Shown here piece after piece: positions 1 through 6,142 of a stretch of 9,018 bases of DNA. The position numbers and the translations under genes were made by a program. The DNA is from JACDET01 sp038253825 (GTDB lineage Bacteria > Patescibacteriota > Microgenomatia > Levybacterales > UBA12049). The notes below the pieces were generated by a model that did no database searches, was not told where the DNA came from, and saw nothing but the letters and a program-made list of their open reading frames with translations. Location of the stretch: assembly GCA_038253825.1 (NCBI GenBank), contig JBBSGT010000046.1, forward strand, positions 1-9,018. Direction: 5' to 3'. Every line of letters starts with the position of its first letter. Position 1 is the stretch's first letter.

Positions 1-111
1 AAAGAGTTCGAATATGACATCCATCAATTCTTTGATAACTTTAATCAGTATGAAACGCGGCTCAGACAGTTTATTGGTACTGATTTACATTTGGTGAAAC
101 TTACTGCTTAA
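1..111 (+). CDS. 3' end of an unidentified protein (partial)
   Basis: The first 36 codons of the window are open in frame 1 and end at TAA (109-111). The peptide is polar and aromatic-rich (for example FFDNFNQYETRLRQFIG) and ends in DLHLVKLTA. It has no membrane segment and no motif I can assign. The gene begins outside the window. It lies in the same frame as the downstream membrane protein but is separated from it by TAA and a second stop (TGA, 130-132), so the two are not one broken gene unless a larger deletion joined unrelated genes here. The coding call rests only on the open frame and protein-like composition. Confidence 0.45.
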   Translation, partial: KEFEYDIHQFFDNFNQYETRLRQFIGTDLHLVKLTA

Positions 112-132
112 ATACCGATAATCAATTTCTGA

Positions 133-1035
133 ATGGTATATCTCTCTGTTGGGGAATTCAGCATTAATGATTTTATTGTTACGGTAATGTTTCTTCTCGC
201 GTTCATGTTTTATGTAAAATCTCAGTATAAGTTCTATGCGTTTTTTGCTTCACTAGCTGTTTTAACAAAAGAAACAGCCGTCTTTCTTACGCTCGGTCTT
301 GTGATCGTAGAGCTTTTTCAGAAAAAAAAACGGCTTTTGCCTCTACTCATACCAAGTGTTACTTTATTTGTGTGGATAGGCATACTGACATTTACAGGGC
401 ATACGCTTTGGAATGCATATAATTTTAGCGCTACTGCTTCACGTGGAAGCGTGTACACCATCTATTTCAATCTGATAAGCTTAAATTTTTTGAATCAGTT
501 TGCTTATGAAAATTGGCTTCATCTTTTCATTTTCAATTTTAACTGGATTTATACAATTTTTGCCATGCTAACATTTCTTTTTCTCAGAAAAAAGAAGCAA
601 AGAAAGGAAATATATGCAATTGGAATAGTAGCCTTGGTATTTTGTGTGCTTGTTCTCTCTTTTCAGACTTGGACAATCAACCGCTATACCTTACCGCTTC
701 TTCCTTTTTTATATCTCTTTGCAAGCTACGGTGCATTACAAGCCCATTTTAAATACTTTAGTATTCTGCTTCTTATTTTTATAGCATTTCTGAGTATGGC
801 ACATTCGGTTGATCCTGTATCCGATCTTGTCTGGCCAAAAACAAGAATTTTTAATGAAGCATTTTATTTAAAAGAAAAACTAGATGGAAGAGACGGGATT
901 ACCTATAATTTGCAGTATCTTACTATCCTGAAGCAAAGTACTACCGAGATTCTGAATAACCAATGTCATATGCCACGACTTATTTCCTATGATAGACAAA
1001 CCCTCGCCATGCTTAATGTAAAGACGTGCCGATAA
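133..1035 (+). CDS. GT-C-like membrane glycosyltransferase, N-terminally truncated
   Basis: This 300-residue, strongly hydrophobic protein has about seven predicted membrane spans (roughly residues 10-27, 33-60, 70-85, 130-150, 160-180, 188-202 and 208-225) and a short soluble tail. The segment SINDFIV...LTKETAVFLTLGL resembles the middle of ArnT/PMT-like (GT39/GT83) enzymes, where a 'TKE' motif precedes a long helix. These enzymes transfer sugars from polyprenyl-phosphate carriers on the outer face of the membrane. Family members usually have about 500 residues and begin with a helix and a large loop carrying the catalytic acidic residue; that part is missing here. The frame is blocked by TGA directly before ATG 133 and no other frame upstream supplies the missing part. 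There is no Shine-Dalgarno, but GATAAT (117-122) lies 10 nt before the ATG. It is either a degraded remnant or an expressed short form; I favour a remnant. Confidence 0.6.
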   Translation: MVYLSVGEFSINDFIVTVMFLLAFMFYVKSQYKFYAFFASLAVLTKETAVFLTLGLVIVELFQKKKRLLPLLIPSVTLFVWIGILTFTGHTLWNAYNFSATASRGSVYTIYFNLISLNFLNQFAYENWLHLFIFNFNWIYTIFAMLTFLFLRKKKQRKEIYAIGIVALVFCVLVLSFQTWTINRYTLPLLPFLYLFASYGALQAHFKYFSILLLIFIAFLSMAHSVDPVSDLVWPKTRIFNEAFYLKEKLDGRDGITYNLQYLTILKQSTTEILNNQCHMPRLISYDRQTLAMLNVKTCR

Positions 1036-1038
1036 ATC

Positions 1039-1047
1039 TGCTACAAT
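1039..1047 (+). promoter_or_regulatory. Extended -10 promoter of trmD, predicted leaderless start
   Basis: TGcTACAAT is an extended -10 element (TGn plus 5/6 of TATAAT). It ends 6 nt before the trmD ATG, so initiation would fall at or next to the A of the start codon. No good -35 box lies 17 nt upstream, as is usual for extended -10 promoters. No Shine-Dalgarno precedes the ATG, which agrees with a leaderless mRNA. Confidence 0.55.
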
Positions 1048-1053
1048 ACACCT

Positions 1054-1773
1054 ATGAAAATTTCAATTTTAACGCTCTTTCCTGAAATGCTCACCGGGCC
1101 ATTTGAGCATTCGATTCTGAAAAGAGCGCAAGAAAAACAACTTGTTACGGTGGAATTTATAAACATCCGCGATTTTGGTATTGGTTCTCACAAAATGGTA
1201 GATGATACACCGTATGGTGGGGGAGGAGGTATGGTTTTAAAAATTGATGTCCTCCATGCTGCACTTGAACACGTTAAAAAAAACTTCGCACAGGGAACGA
1301 AGAGTAAAATATCAAAACAAAAAATTATTCTCACGAGCGCTTCAGGAAAAACCTACCGGCAAAACACGGCAAAAGATTACTCTCAGTTAGATCATCTGAT
1401 AATTATCTGTGGGCATTACGAAGGCGTTGATGACCGCATACGAAGCTATATCGACGAAGAAGTATCTATCGGGGACTTTGTCCTGACAGGTGGTGAATTG
1501 CCGGCCATGCTGATTGCTGACAGCGTTATCCGATTAATTGATGGAGTCATTACGCAAGGTGCGACAGAAGATGAATCGTTCTCTGAAATGAATAATCATT
1601 TGCTTGAATATCCACATTACACAAAACCACGTATATACGATGGCCATGATGTCCCAGAAATCTTACTTTCTGGTAATCATAAAGCAATCGATATTTGGCG
1701 AGCAGAAAAAGCTCTGGAGAAGACACAGAGTGTCCGTCCTGATCTACTTAAAAAAGAGGAATCGCAGCATTAG
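1054..1773 (+). CDS. trmD: tRNA (guanine-N1-)-methyltransferase TrmD
   Basis: TrmD methylates G37 at N1 in tRNAs reading CNN and related codons, using S-adenosylmethionine, and so prevents +1 frameshifting. The 239 residues match the usual family length. Recognisable motifs in order: start MKISILTLFPEML, glycine-rich GGGGGM (55-60), GHYEGVDDR (120-128), the trefoil-knot SAM site SIGDFVLTGGELP (138-150), Arg160, and PHYTKP near 187-192. The position corresponding to the catalytic Asp of E. coli TrmD (Asp169 in ...EDSF) reads ...EDESF here, so alignment through SF puts Glu174 there with Asp173 one residue earlier. ATG 1054 is chosen because it starts the canonical N-terminus and lies just after an extended -10 box. 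Its last 26 bp overlap the convergent pilO, and no terminator is visible. Housekeeping gene, not functionally tied to the pilus locus. Confidence 0.97.
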   Translation: MKISILTLFPEMLTGPFEHSILKRAQEKQLVTVEFINIRDFGIGSHKMVDDTPYGGGGGMVLKIDVLHAALEHVKKNFAQGTKSKISKQKIILTSASGKTYRQNTAKDYSQLDHLIIICGHYEGVDDRIRSYIDEEVSIGDFVLTGGELPAMLIADSVIRLIDGVITQGATEDESFSEMNNHLLEYPHYTKPRIYDGHDVPEILLSGNHKAIDIWRAEKALEKTQSVRPDLLKKEESQH

Positions 1774-2494
1774 AAGCAGGGACAGTGACCGTATTATTTA
1801 TTGCAGACGCTTGTTTCCAGGTTTGTAATTGCTGCAAGAGACCAAGTTTTTCCGCAGATATTGGCTGTAGTTGTCGATCACCTGATACAGCAACTTTCGG
1901 AAAAGGTTTTTGATAAAATTGCACACTGACCGAAACATTCTCTCCACTCCCATCAATATTGGTGACTTCTGCAATCGGAATACTCTTTTCAAGGGATGAA
2001 ATAAATCTTCTCACATTATCGAGTGAACCACTGATAATAAGCGTAATTTTAATGACAGCTATACCTTTATATCGAACATCCGTGAGTTGTCCTTTGGATG
2101 AGGCAACACTTCCAACCTCAAAGGTGTAATCATTCAGTGCGACACCTGAGAAAAGAGCGGCACTTGAGATTGCATTGAGCATAGGCCCGAAATCTTTCTG
2201 AGGAGGCAAGGCAGATGCTGCGATATTCAATTGTTGATTAAGCGTCCCTTTATCCAAATTATTTATAAAACTGATATTGCTTTGCAACGTAGCAATTTTC
2301 GCTTGAGTCGCTATAACTTCTTTTCGGATAGAAAACCAATTAGAAATTTCAGGAAGAATAACATTAAACAGTAGCACAAGACACACAACAATCGTTACGC
2401 TGATAATACTGAGCGCATAGTATTGCGAATCACGATATCGATAATACCAGTATCGAAATCCTTTTTTCCCTATCCAACCATCATCATTTTTCAT
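1748..2494 (-). CDS. pilO: Type IV pilus inner-membrane assembly protein PilO
   Basis: PilO pairs with PilN through coiled coils and ferredoxin-like domains on the outer face of the cytoplasmic membrane to align the pilus machine. The 248-residue protein has a short cytoplasmic, aromatic and basic N-terminus (1-25), one membrane helix (about 26-48), a coiled-coil stretch (about 50-85), then the LNQQLNIAASALPPQKDFGPMLNAISSAA region typical of PilO and a beta-rich C-terminal domain with ISGSLDNVRRFISSLEKSIPI. Its only cysteine (Cys38) is in the membrane helix. ATG 2494 lies 2 nt after the pilN stop, and no Shine-Dalgarno is seen, so translation is probably coupled to pilN. It is the last gene of the locus; its 3' end runs 26 bp into trmD. 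Family call is solid from motif layout and position after pilM and pilN. Confidence 0.88.
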   Translation of the reverse strand: MKNDDGWIGKKGFRYWYYRYRDSQYYALSIISVTIVVCLVLLFNVILPEISNWFSIRKEVIATQAKIATLQSNISFINNLDKGTLNQQLNIAASALPPQKDFGPMLNAISSAALFSGVALNDYTFEVGSVASSKGQLTDVRYKGIAVIKITLIISGSLDNVRRFISSLEKSIPIAEVTNIDGSGENVSVSVQFYQKPFPKVAVSGDRQLQPISAEKLGLLQQLQTWKQASAINNTVTVPASNAAIPLF

Positions 2495-2496
2495 AA

Positions 2497-3036
2497 TTAC
2501 AAAAGCACAAGATTGAGTGTCATTGAAAAGACATTATCGACATCATTGGAGGTAAGTTCATTTAAAGTGACTTGCGAAAATGCGGTTTTTGCCTGAACAA
2601 AGCTAATAACACTGTTGAGAAAGACATCAAGCGATTGCAGAGACTTGCTCTGAACGGTTACGGTAAGAATATTTTTATCAGCCTTTAGTGCGGTTACCTT
2701 TGCATCACTTGGAAGTTTGGTTTGTAATAACCCGAGTGTTTGATCAAGTGATTGCCTCTTTGAAAGCACTTCATTGATGGATGTGGTTCGTTCGTTGACA
2801 TATGCTAATTTTGCGATATCCTCTTTGGAAGTAGATAACGTTAACTCGAGCGAGTGCTCTTGTTTTTGCAATACCGGCAGGGGGGAAATAGCGACAAGAA
2901 TAAATAATATTATCGATGCCGCAGAAACGATAAATAATAAACTACTCGCAAATAGCCGCATGCCTTCCAATCGAAGCATTGCCGTCGATTTTTTATTTTT
3001 TTTCCCTTGATCTAAAAGATTAATTCCTTCGTTCAT
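2497..3036 (-). CDS. pilN: Type IV pilus inner-membrane assembly protein PilN
   Basis: PilN links cytoplasmic PilM to PilO. The 179-residue protein starts with MNEGINLL, the short N-terminal segment known to dock into PilM (family consensus (I)NLLP; here Asp replaces Pro). It continues with a basic stretch KKNKK (12-16), one membrane helix (about 29-51), a coiled coil (about 55-100) and a small C-terminal domain with DVFLNSVISFVQ. There are no cysteines. The start is ATG 3036; the pilM stop lies 57 nt upstream, a gap that contains a small palindrome. No Shine-Dalgarno and no convincing promoter: GATAAC, 5 nt before the ATG, is too weak to call. Position between pilM and pilO supports the identity. 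Confidence 0.88.
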   Translation of the reverse strand: MNEGINLLDQGKKNKKSTAMLRLEGMRLFASSLLFIVSAASIILFILVAISPLPVLQKQEHSLELTLSTSKEDIAKLAYVNERTTSINEVLSKRQSLDQTLGLLQTKLPSDAKVTALKADKNILTVTVQSKSLQSLDVFLNSVISFVQAKTAFSQVTLNELTSNDVDNVFSMTLNLVLL

Positions 3037-3067
3037 AGATAGTTATCTAAAACTCATTGTTTGAGAT

Positions 3068-3084
3068 CCTGAATCAAATTCAGG
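3068..3084. repeat. Palindromic REP-like element between pilM and pilN
   Basis: CCTGAAT-caa-ATTCAGG is a perfect 7-bp inverted repeat with a 3-nt loop. The surrounding minus-strand text (CCTGAATTTGATTCAGGATC) closely resembles the dispersed palindromes of the type CATCCTGAACTTGATTCAGGATC found in many bacterial genomes. It lies in the only sizeable gap within pilMNO. In the transcript it would form a stem after the pilM stop. There is no U-run, so it is not an intrinsic terminator; mRNA stabilisation or processing is possible. Confidence 0.55.
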
Positions 3085-3093
3085 GACAAATTG

Positions 3094-4128
3094 CTATTCT
3101 TCTTCTTTTAATGCCAAACCTACAGCTACAGAATACTCTGGACCTTTACTTTCAACTGCTTTTGGTACGCCTTGAATATTGAGCATTTTCCATGGATTGG
3201 AAATAACAGCTTCTATCCCGACATTTTGCGCAAAATAGACTCCCAGACCCGGCAAATTTGATCCACCACCGGTAAGCAAGATTTGTGTAATAGGAGAATC
3301 ACTGGCATATTTTTCTGTATAAAATGTCATTGCCTTTTTTACCTCAGTAAGCAGTGATATCAAAATTGGCTGAATCGCTTGTCCCACTTTGCCGCCAAAA
3401 TTTTTATCCGACAGTCCATAAACCCGTTTATATTCTTCTGCCTGAGCAAGTTGCAGTCCAAAATCCGAAGCAATAGCACGAGTTAATGCGACACCGCCGA
3501 GCGGAACAGAATAATTAAAAACGAGCAATCCGTTCTTTACGATCGCAAGTGATGTACTCATTGTGCCAATATTGGCCACCAGTGAAGTCGGGGCATTCTT
3601 GGTGGATAAAATACTTCGGATAACAGATAAGATCTCTGTCTCAACTGAGACAATTGAGAGACCGGCAATATCAAGTATTGTCTGATATCGCTTTATAAGT
3701 TCTTTCGGAGCAGCGACCAAAAGAACCTGCATCTTTTCTTCAGGAAGCGTGCTTTTTATTATTCGCAGTTTATTCCAAGCTAGCGTTACCGTATCCAGCG
3801 GAACAGGAATATATTGCTCTGCCTCCCAATAAATTGCACTTGAAAGTTCACTGTCGGACAACACAGGCATTTCAATGACCTTTGTGAAGGCATGATTCTC
3901 CGGTAGAGCGATATTAACATTGTTGGTAGTTATCTTTGCATCAATCACCAACTTGTTAATTATCTGCGCCATCTCCTGATGATCAAAAGGTGACTCTGAT
4001 TGTATCCCTTGCTGCGGAGTAGGTACAGTCAGAGAACTTGCATAAGAAATTGCATCATTCTCACGATCAAGCCAAACTACTTTAGTAGTTGCTGTTCCGA
4101 TATCGAGACCAAATGCATTACTTCTCAT
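3094..4128 (-). CDS. pilM: Type IV pilus assembly protein PilM (actin-like ATPase)
   Basis: PilM is a cytoplasmic, FtsA/actin-fold nucleotide-binding protein that forms the inner ring under PilN/PilO. The 344-residue protein shows the first phosphate loop FGLDIGTATTKVVWL (6-20), the PilM-typical YWEAEQYIPVP (100-110), the second phosphate motif NIGTMSTSLAIVKNG (186-200) and the adenosine motif LLTGGGSNLPGLG (284-296). There are no cysteines and no membrane segment. I chose ATG 4128 rather than the in-frame TTG 4143: it begins just before the conserved FGLDIG strand and gives the arrangement TAA-t-ATG with the upstream minor-pilin stop, suited to termination-reinitiation. The TTG start would instead overlap the upstream gene by 14 bp. 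No Shine-Dalgarno is visible. Confidence 0.93.
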   Translation of the reverse strand: MRSNAFGLDIGTATTKVVWLDRENDAISYASSLTVPTPQQGIQSESPFDHQEMAQIINKLVIDAKITTNNVNIALPENHAFTKVIEMPVLSDSELSSAIYWEAEQYIPVPLDTVTLAWNKLRIIKSTLPEEKMQVLLVAAPKELIKRYQTILDIAGLSIVSVETEILSVIRSILSTKNAPTSLVANIGTMSTSLAIVKNGLLVFNYSVPLGGVALTRAIASDFGLQLAQAEEYKRVYGLSDKNFGGKVGQAIQPILISLLTEVKKAMTFYTEKYASDSPITQILLTGGGSNLPGLGVYFAQNVGIEAVISNPWKMLNIQGVPKAVESKGPEYSVAVGLALKEEE

Positions 4129-4129
4129 A

Positions 4130-4942
4130 TTATTTTGGCGCAAAAAAACTATACGGAAAAATTTCGATGGGTAACTTCGGATACTGACGGTAGCTGACTA
4201 ATTTACGCTGCGTTGTATCAGATATTCCAACCGAGGTAATAAGTGTACCTTGAGAAGGAAGTGCCGAACAGTTAGCATTGGCTGCGTCACAGCCTGCGAC
4301 TCCCATTGTTGTAGAACCGTAAAGAGGTATTACTCGAATAAGCAAACCAGATGTTACGTTAATAGTCTTTTTATAACTATATGTTCTCCCGGCTATTGTC
4401 CCGCCCCCTGAAGGTACAAATTCAAAATTATTACTCAGACTTCGCTGAGAGCATGGATCTACTGAGTAACGAGAAACTTGGGGATTGGCTTTTGTACCGG
4501 TAAGTACAATGAGTTCTAAGGCAGCAAGTGTGCCGGTTGTTTCAGAAGTTGTACAGGTATCCGCCGGTTGACCCCAATAGAAAGTAATGTTCCCACTCCT
4601 TGGACTCGTATAACCCGGATATATCGATAACCATAAATCTGTAGAATCGTCCTTAAAAATAGATGAACCATTGTTGAGAGAGAATTCAGTCCCTGAGATA
4701 GTCATTACGGTAGTTTTGTAGGATGTATTATTGGTAAATGCTCCTGATACAGAATTGCTATTGGTAAGTGATTGCTCAATACCTGCTTCAGCTGCAGAAA
4801 AAGCCTTCTCTGAATTTTCCGCTTCTTGAGAAGTACGTGTATTGTTAATTGTTCGAGCAGCAACCGATAAACCGATCGTAAGTGCGGTTACCATAACTAA
4901 AACAACTATAAGCAAAATTTGTCCCCGCTGATATTCTTTCAT
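4130..4942 (-). CDS. PilX/GspK-like minor pilin
   Basis: The 270-residue protein has an N-terminal QRGQILLIVVLVMVTALTIGLSVAARTI segment and then KAFSAAEAGIE (46-56), the hallmark of PilX N-terminal domains. It lacks the Glu at +5 of the mature pilin helix (position +5 after the Gly is Ile), as in GspK/PilX-type tip pilins, so it may cap the priming complex. The rest is a large Ser/Thr/Gly-rich beta domain with four cysteines (130, 164, 218, 225), probably two disulfides. The longest frame begins at TTG 4948, but ATG 4942 is the more likely start and lies close downstream of a good promoter. It follows the PilW-like gene after 84 nt and nearly touches pilM. No Shine-Dalgarno is seen. Confidence 0.78.
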   Translation of the reverse strand: MKEYQRGQILLIVVLVMVTALTIGLSVAARTINNTRTSQEAENSEKAFSAAEAGIEQSLTNSNSVSGAFTNNTSYKTTVMTISGTEFSLNNGSSIFKDDSTDLWLSIYPGYTSPRSGNITFYWGQPADTCTTSETTGTLAALELIVLTGTKANPQVSRYSVDPCSQRSLSNNFEFVPSGGGTIAGRTYSYKKTINVTSGLLIRVIPLYGSTTMGVAGCDAANANCSALPSQGTLITSVGISDTTQRKLVSYRQYPKLPIEIFPYSFFAPK

Positions 4943-4960
4943 AGACAACTATCCACATTA

Positions 4961-4989
4961 ATCGTAACAAGGTAGCCATAAGGTGTCAA
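4961..4989 (-). promoter_or_regulatory. Promoter upstream of the PilX-like gene and pilMNO
   Basis: On the minus strand a perfect -35 box TTGACA (4984-4989) is followed after exactly 17 nt by TACGAT (4961-4966), which is preceded by TGt to make an extended -10. Initiation near 4953-4954 would give a 5' leader of about 11-12 nt before ATG 4942. This is the best -35/-10 pair in the window and could drive the minor pilin together with pilM, pilN and pilO separately from the pilin genes. Confidence 0.55.
4962..4977 (+). other. 16-nt identity to the 3' end of 16S rRNA
   Basis: TCGTAACAAGGTAGCC on the plus strand equals the nearly universal segment of 16S rRNA near E. coli positions 1492-1507 (the site of the 1492R primer), followed by ATA where rRNA usually has GTA. 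The pilus transcript would carry the complement. The match does not clearly extend further and overlaps the spacer and -10 region of the promoter above. It may be a captured rRNA scrap or a coincidence. Confidence 0.4.
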
Positions 4990-5026
4990 TTAGGAAGCTT
5001 CAGCAATCCCCGAGTTAGTAAGCGAC

Positions 5027-5533
5027 TTATTGAAAATTTCTCATTGTCACGCTGCTTTGGAAAGGTACGGTAAAATTATTTTCAACGAGACTGCTTGCAG
5101 TTTTTGGACTAAGAGTATATTGGATGGTTATAGTTGGTGGAACCGTTACTGAAGATTGCGAACAGACAAAAGAGCAATTTGTCACGGTAAGCGTGCTCGT
5201 GTCGATCAGAGATGCACTGTTGGAGGAAATTGTATTATTTGCACAGGCATAAGTAGTTTGGGCATTGTCAGACAATGAAGTAAACGTAATTGATGACACA
5301 GTTGTCGTACCAACGCAAGAAGCAGGATTGTTCATACTATCGGCATAACGAATGCCTTTTACCATTTGCGATAGGGCAGTGTCGCCATTTTGCCTAGCAT
5401 TCTCGAGCATGTCTGATTTTTTTGATCCCCGAAGTGTCATAGTTACAATAGCGACAACAATAGTACCGATCACACCCAAAATAGTAAGCACCGTAAGCAG
5501 CTCAATAAGTGTAAAACCCTTCTGATTCATCAT
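5027..5533 (-). CDS. PilW/PulJ-like minor prepilin
   Basis: This is a 168-residue class III signal-peptide protein. The leader MMNQKG is followed by FTLIELLTVLTILGVIGTIVVAIV, with cleavage after Gly6 and the methylated/essential Glu at +5 (Glu11). After the helix comes RQNGDTALSQMVKGIRYADS, which resembles PilW/PulJ-type minor pilins, then a Ser/Thr-rich beta domain with four cysteines (73, 97, 120, 124). PilD should process it, and it likely joins the PilV- and PilX-like proteins in the initiation complex. Two adjacent ATGs (5533 and 5530) can serve as the start; a perfect TATAAT ends 3 nt before the first, so a leaderless message would start about at the second. The gap to the PilV-like gene is filled by a heptamer repeat array. 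Confidence 0.82.
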   Translation of the reverse strand: MMNQKGFTLIELLTVLTILGVIGTIVVAIVTMTLRGSKKSDMLENARQNGDTALSQMVKGIRYADSMNNPASCVGTTTVSSITFTSLSDNAQTTYACANNTISSNSASLIDTSTLTVTNCSFVCSQSSVTVPPTITIQYTLSPKTASSLVENNFTVPFQSSVTMRNFQ

Positions 5534-5536
5534 TTT

Positions 5537-5542
5537 ATTATA
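5537..5542 (-). promoter_or_regulatory. -10 box before the PilW-like gene
   Basis: A perfect TATAAT on the minus strand ends 3 nt before ATG 5533 and 6 nt before ATG 5530. Initiation about 7 nt downstream would coincide with the second ATG, giving a leaderless mRNA. No good -35 box is seen at 16-18 nt; that space is occupied by heptamer repeats. Confidence 0.45.
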
Positions 5543-5577
5543 TACTTCTCACTTCCTACTTCACACCTTCTACTTTG
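5543..5577. repeat. Heptamer tandem array A (5 units, consensus YACTTCY)
   Basis: Five directly adjacent 7-bp units with consensus (T/C)ACTTC(N) fill the intergenic space between the PilV-like stop codon and the -10 box of the PilW-like gene exactly. Units differ at one to three positions, but the 7-bp phase is unbroken. In the minus-strand message this is a purine-rich tract (GAAGTRG type). Confidence 0.75.
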
Positions 5578-6081
5578 TTATGGTCCTTGGATCGGATTTA
5601 TTGTTGAGAGACAAGAAGTATTGGTCACACTATGACAGAATGCATTGTTTGGGCACTTACTATCTGTAAATGATACTGCGACCGTCACTTTAGCGACATT
5701 GATGGCACAACCTGGAATTTGTTCTATCTGAATTGACCTGATAAATGAATCGACATTGGGACTCGCGCATTCGGATTGAACAGAGCCGAGTGTCATCTGA
5801 TTTTTTGCGAGGCAGTAAATACCGCTTATATTCTTAAACCCATTGTAATCTTTGTCCCGAATTTGACGTACAATTTCAGATCCTTGTTGCGCATATTTGG
5901 TGGTAAGAGTCTCATCCTGATTATATTTTGTATTACTCAGAGCCGTCGTGATAGCAACAGCAATCGCCGTAACAACAATTGCAATGATTGCCAAAGCACC
6001 AATAGCCTCTATAAGAGACTGCCCTTTTTGAGTAAAGAATGGAGAATAAAGAATGAAGAATTTTTTTATAAATTTTCTCAT
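5578..6081 (-). CDS. PilV-like minor prepilin
   Basis: The 167-residue protein has a basic leader MRKFIKKFF...TQKG followed by QSLIEAIGALAIIAIVVTAIAVAI. Cleavage is expected after Gly20, with Gln at +1 and Glu25 at +5, as in PilV/PulI-type 'GQSLIE' minor pilins. After the helix, the segment YAQQGSEIVRQIRDKDYNGF is typical of this group. The C-terminal domain is small and unusually cysteine-rich (90, 105, 125, 143, 149, 157), enough for three disulfides. Leader codons 7-16 are made of a 7-bp tandem repeat. ATG 6081 is chosen because GATAAT lies 8 nt upstream with TTGAGA 17 nt before it; the same MRK start is used by both GspG-like pilins upstream. It lies 54 nt after the GspH-like stop. Confidence 0.82.
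   Translation of the reverse strand: MRKFIKKFFILYSPFFTQKGQSLIEAIGALAIIAIVVTAIAVAITTALSNTKYNQDETLTTKYAQQGSEIVRQIRDKDYNGFKNISGIYCLAKNQMTLGSVQSECASPNVDSFIRSIQIEQIPGCAINVAKVTVAVSFTDSKCPNNAFCHSVTNTSCLSTINPIQGP
6034..6061. repeat. Heptamer tandem array B (4 units, RRAGAAT) inside the PilV-like leader
   Basis: Four contiguous 7-bp units of consensus (A/G)(A/G)AGAAT occur in perfect 7-bp phase on the plus strand. They encode residues 7-16 of the PilV-like protein, just before the prepilin cleavage site. Because 7 is not a multiple of 3, a gain or loss of one unit would shift the reading frame of the whole mature pilin. Confidence 0.75.
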
Positions 6082-6089
6082 CTTACTCT

Positions 6090-6118
6090 ATTATCAACTT
6101 TCAATCCTTAATTCTCAA
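6090..6118 (-). promoter_or_regulatory. Promoter of the PilV-like gene, embedded in a heptamer array
   Basis: On the minus strand TTGAGA (6113-6118) is separated by exactly 17 nt from GATAAT (6090-6095), which ends 8 nt before ATG 6081. Initiation would fall at or within 1-2 nt of the start codon. The -35 box is one of several TTGARR copies supplied by heptamer array C, so neighbouring copies could serve as alternatives. Confidence 0.5.
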
Positions 6119-6142
6119 CTCTCAACCTTTAGCTTTCAATTT
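6094..6142. repeat. Heptamer tandem array C (7 units, TYARYYY)
   Basis: Seven contiguous, degenerate 7-bp units, most beginning TCAA on the plus strand, run from the promoter of the PilV-like gene into the last codons of the GspH-like gene. On the minus strand the units read as TTGA-containing heptamers that resemble -35 boxes at 7-bp intervals. Confidence 0.75.

Noticed and set aside
109..132. Reassignment of TGA to Gly or Trp (as in Gracilibacteria/Absconditabacteria) to extend the glycosyltransferase upstream
   Set aside because: Reading through TGA at 130-132 gains only six codons before a TAA. No conserved gene in the window needs an internal TGA, and the GspH-like gene uses TGA as its stop.
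322..330. A9 tract in the glycosyltransferase as a frameshift site
   Set aside because: The frame is continuous and protein-like on both sides (basic loop between two helices), so no frameshift is indicated.
4129..4143. TTG start of pilM giving a 14-bp overlap with the PilX-like gene
   Set aside because: ATG 4128 gives a TAA-t-ATG junction and a start matching the usual short N-terminus before FGLDIG; the TTG has no better initiation signal.
4962..4985. A genuine 16S rRNA gene end
   Set aside because: Only 16 nt match; the anti-Shine-Dalgarno tail and upstream rRNA helices are missing, and pilin genes flank it closely.
5543..6142. CRISPR array
   Set aside because: The repeats are 7 bp, contiguous and degenerate, with no spacers and no cas genes nearby.
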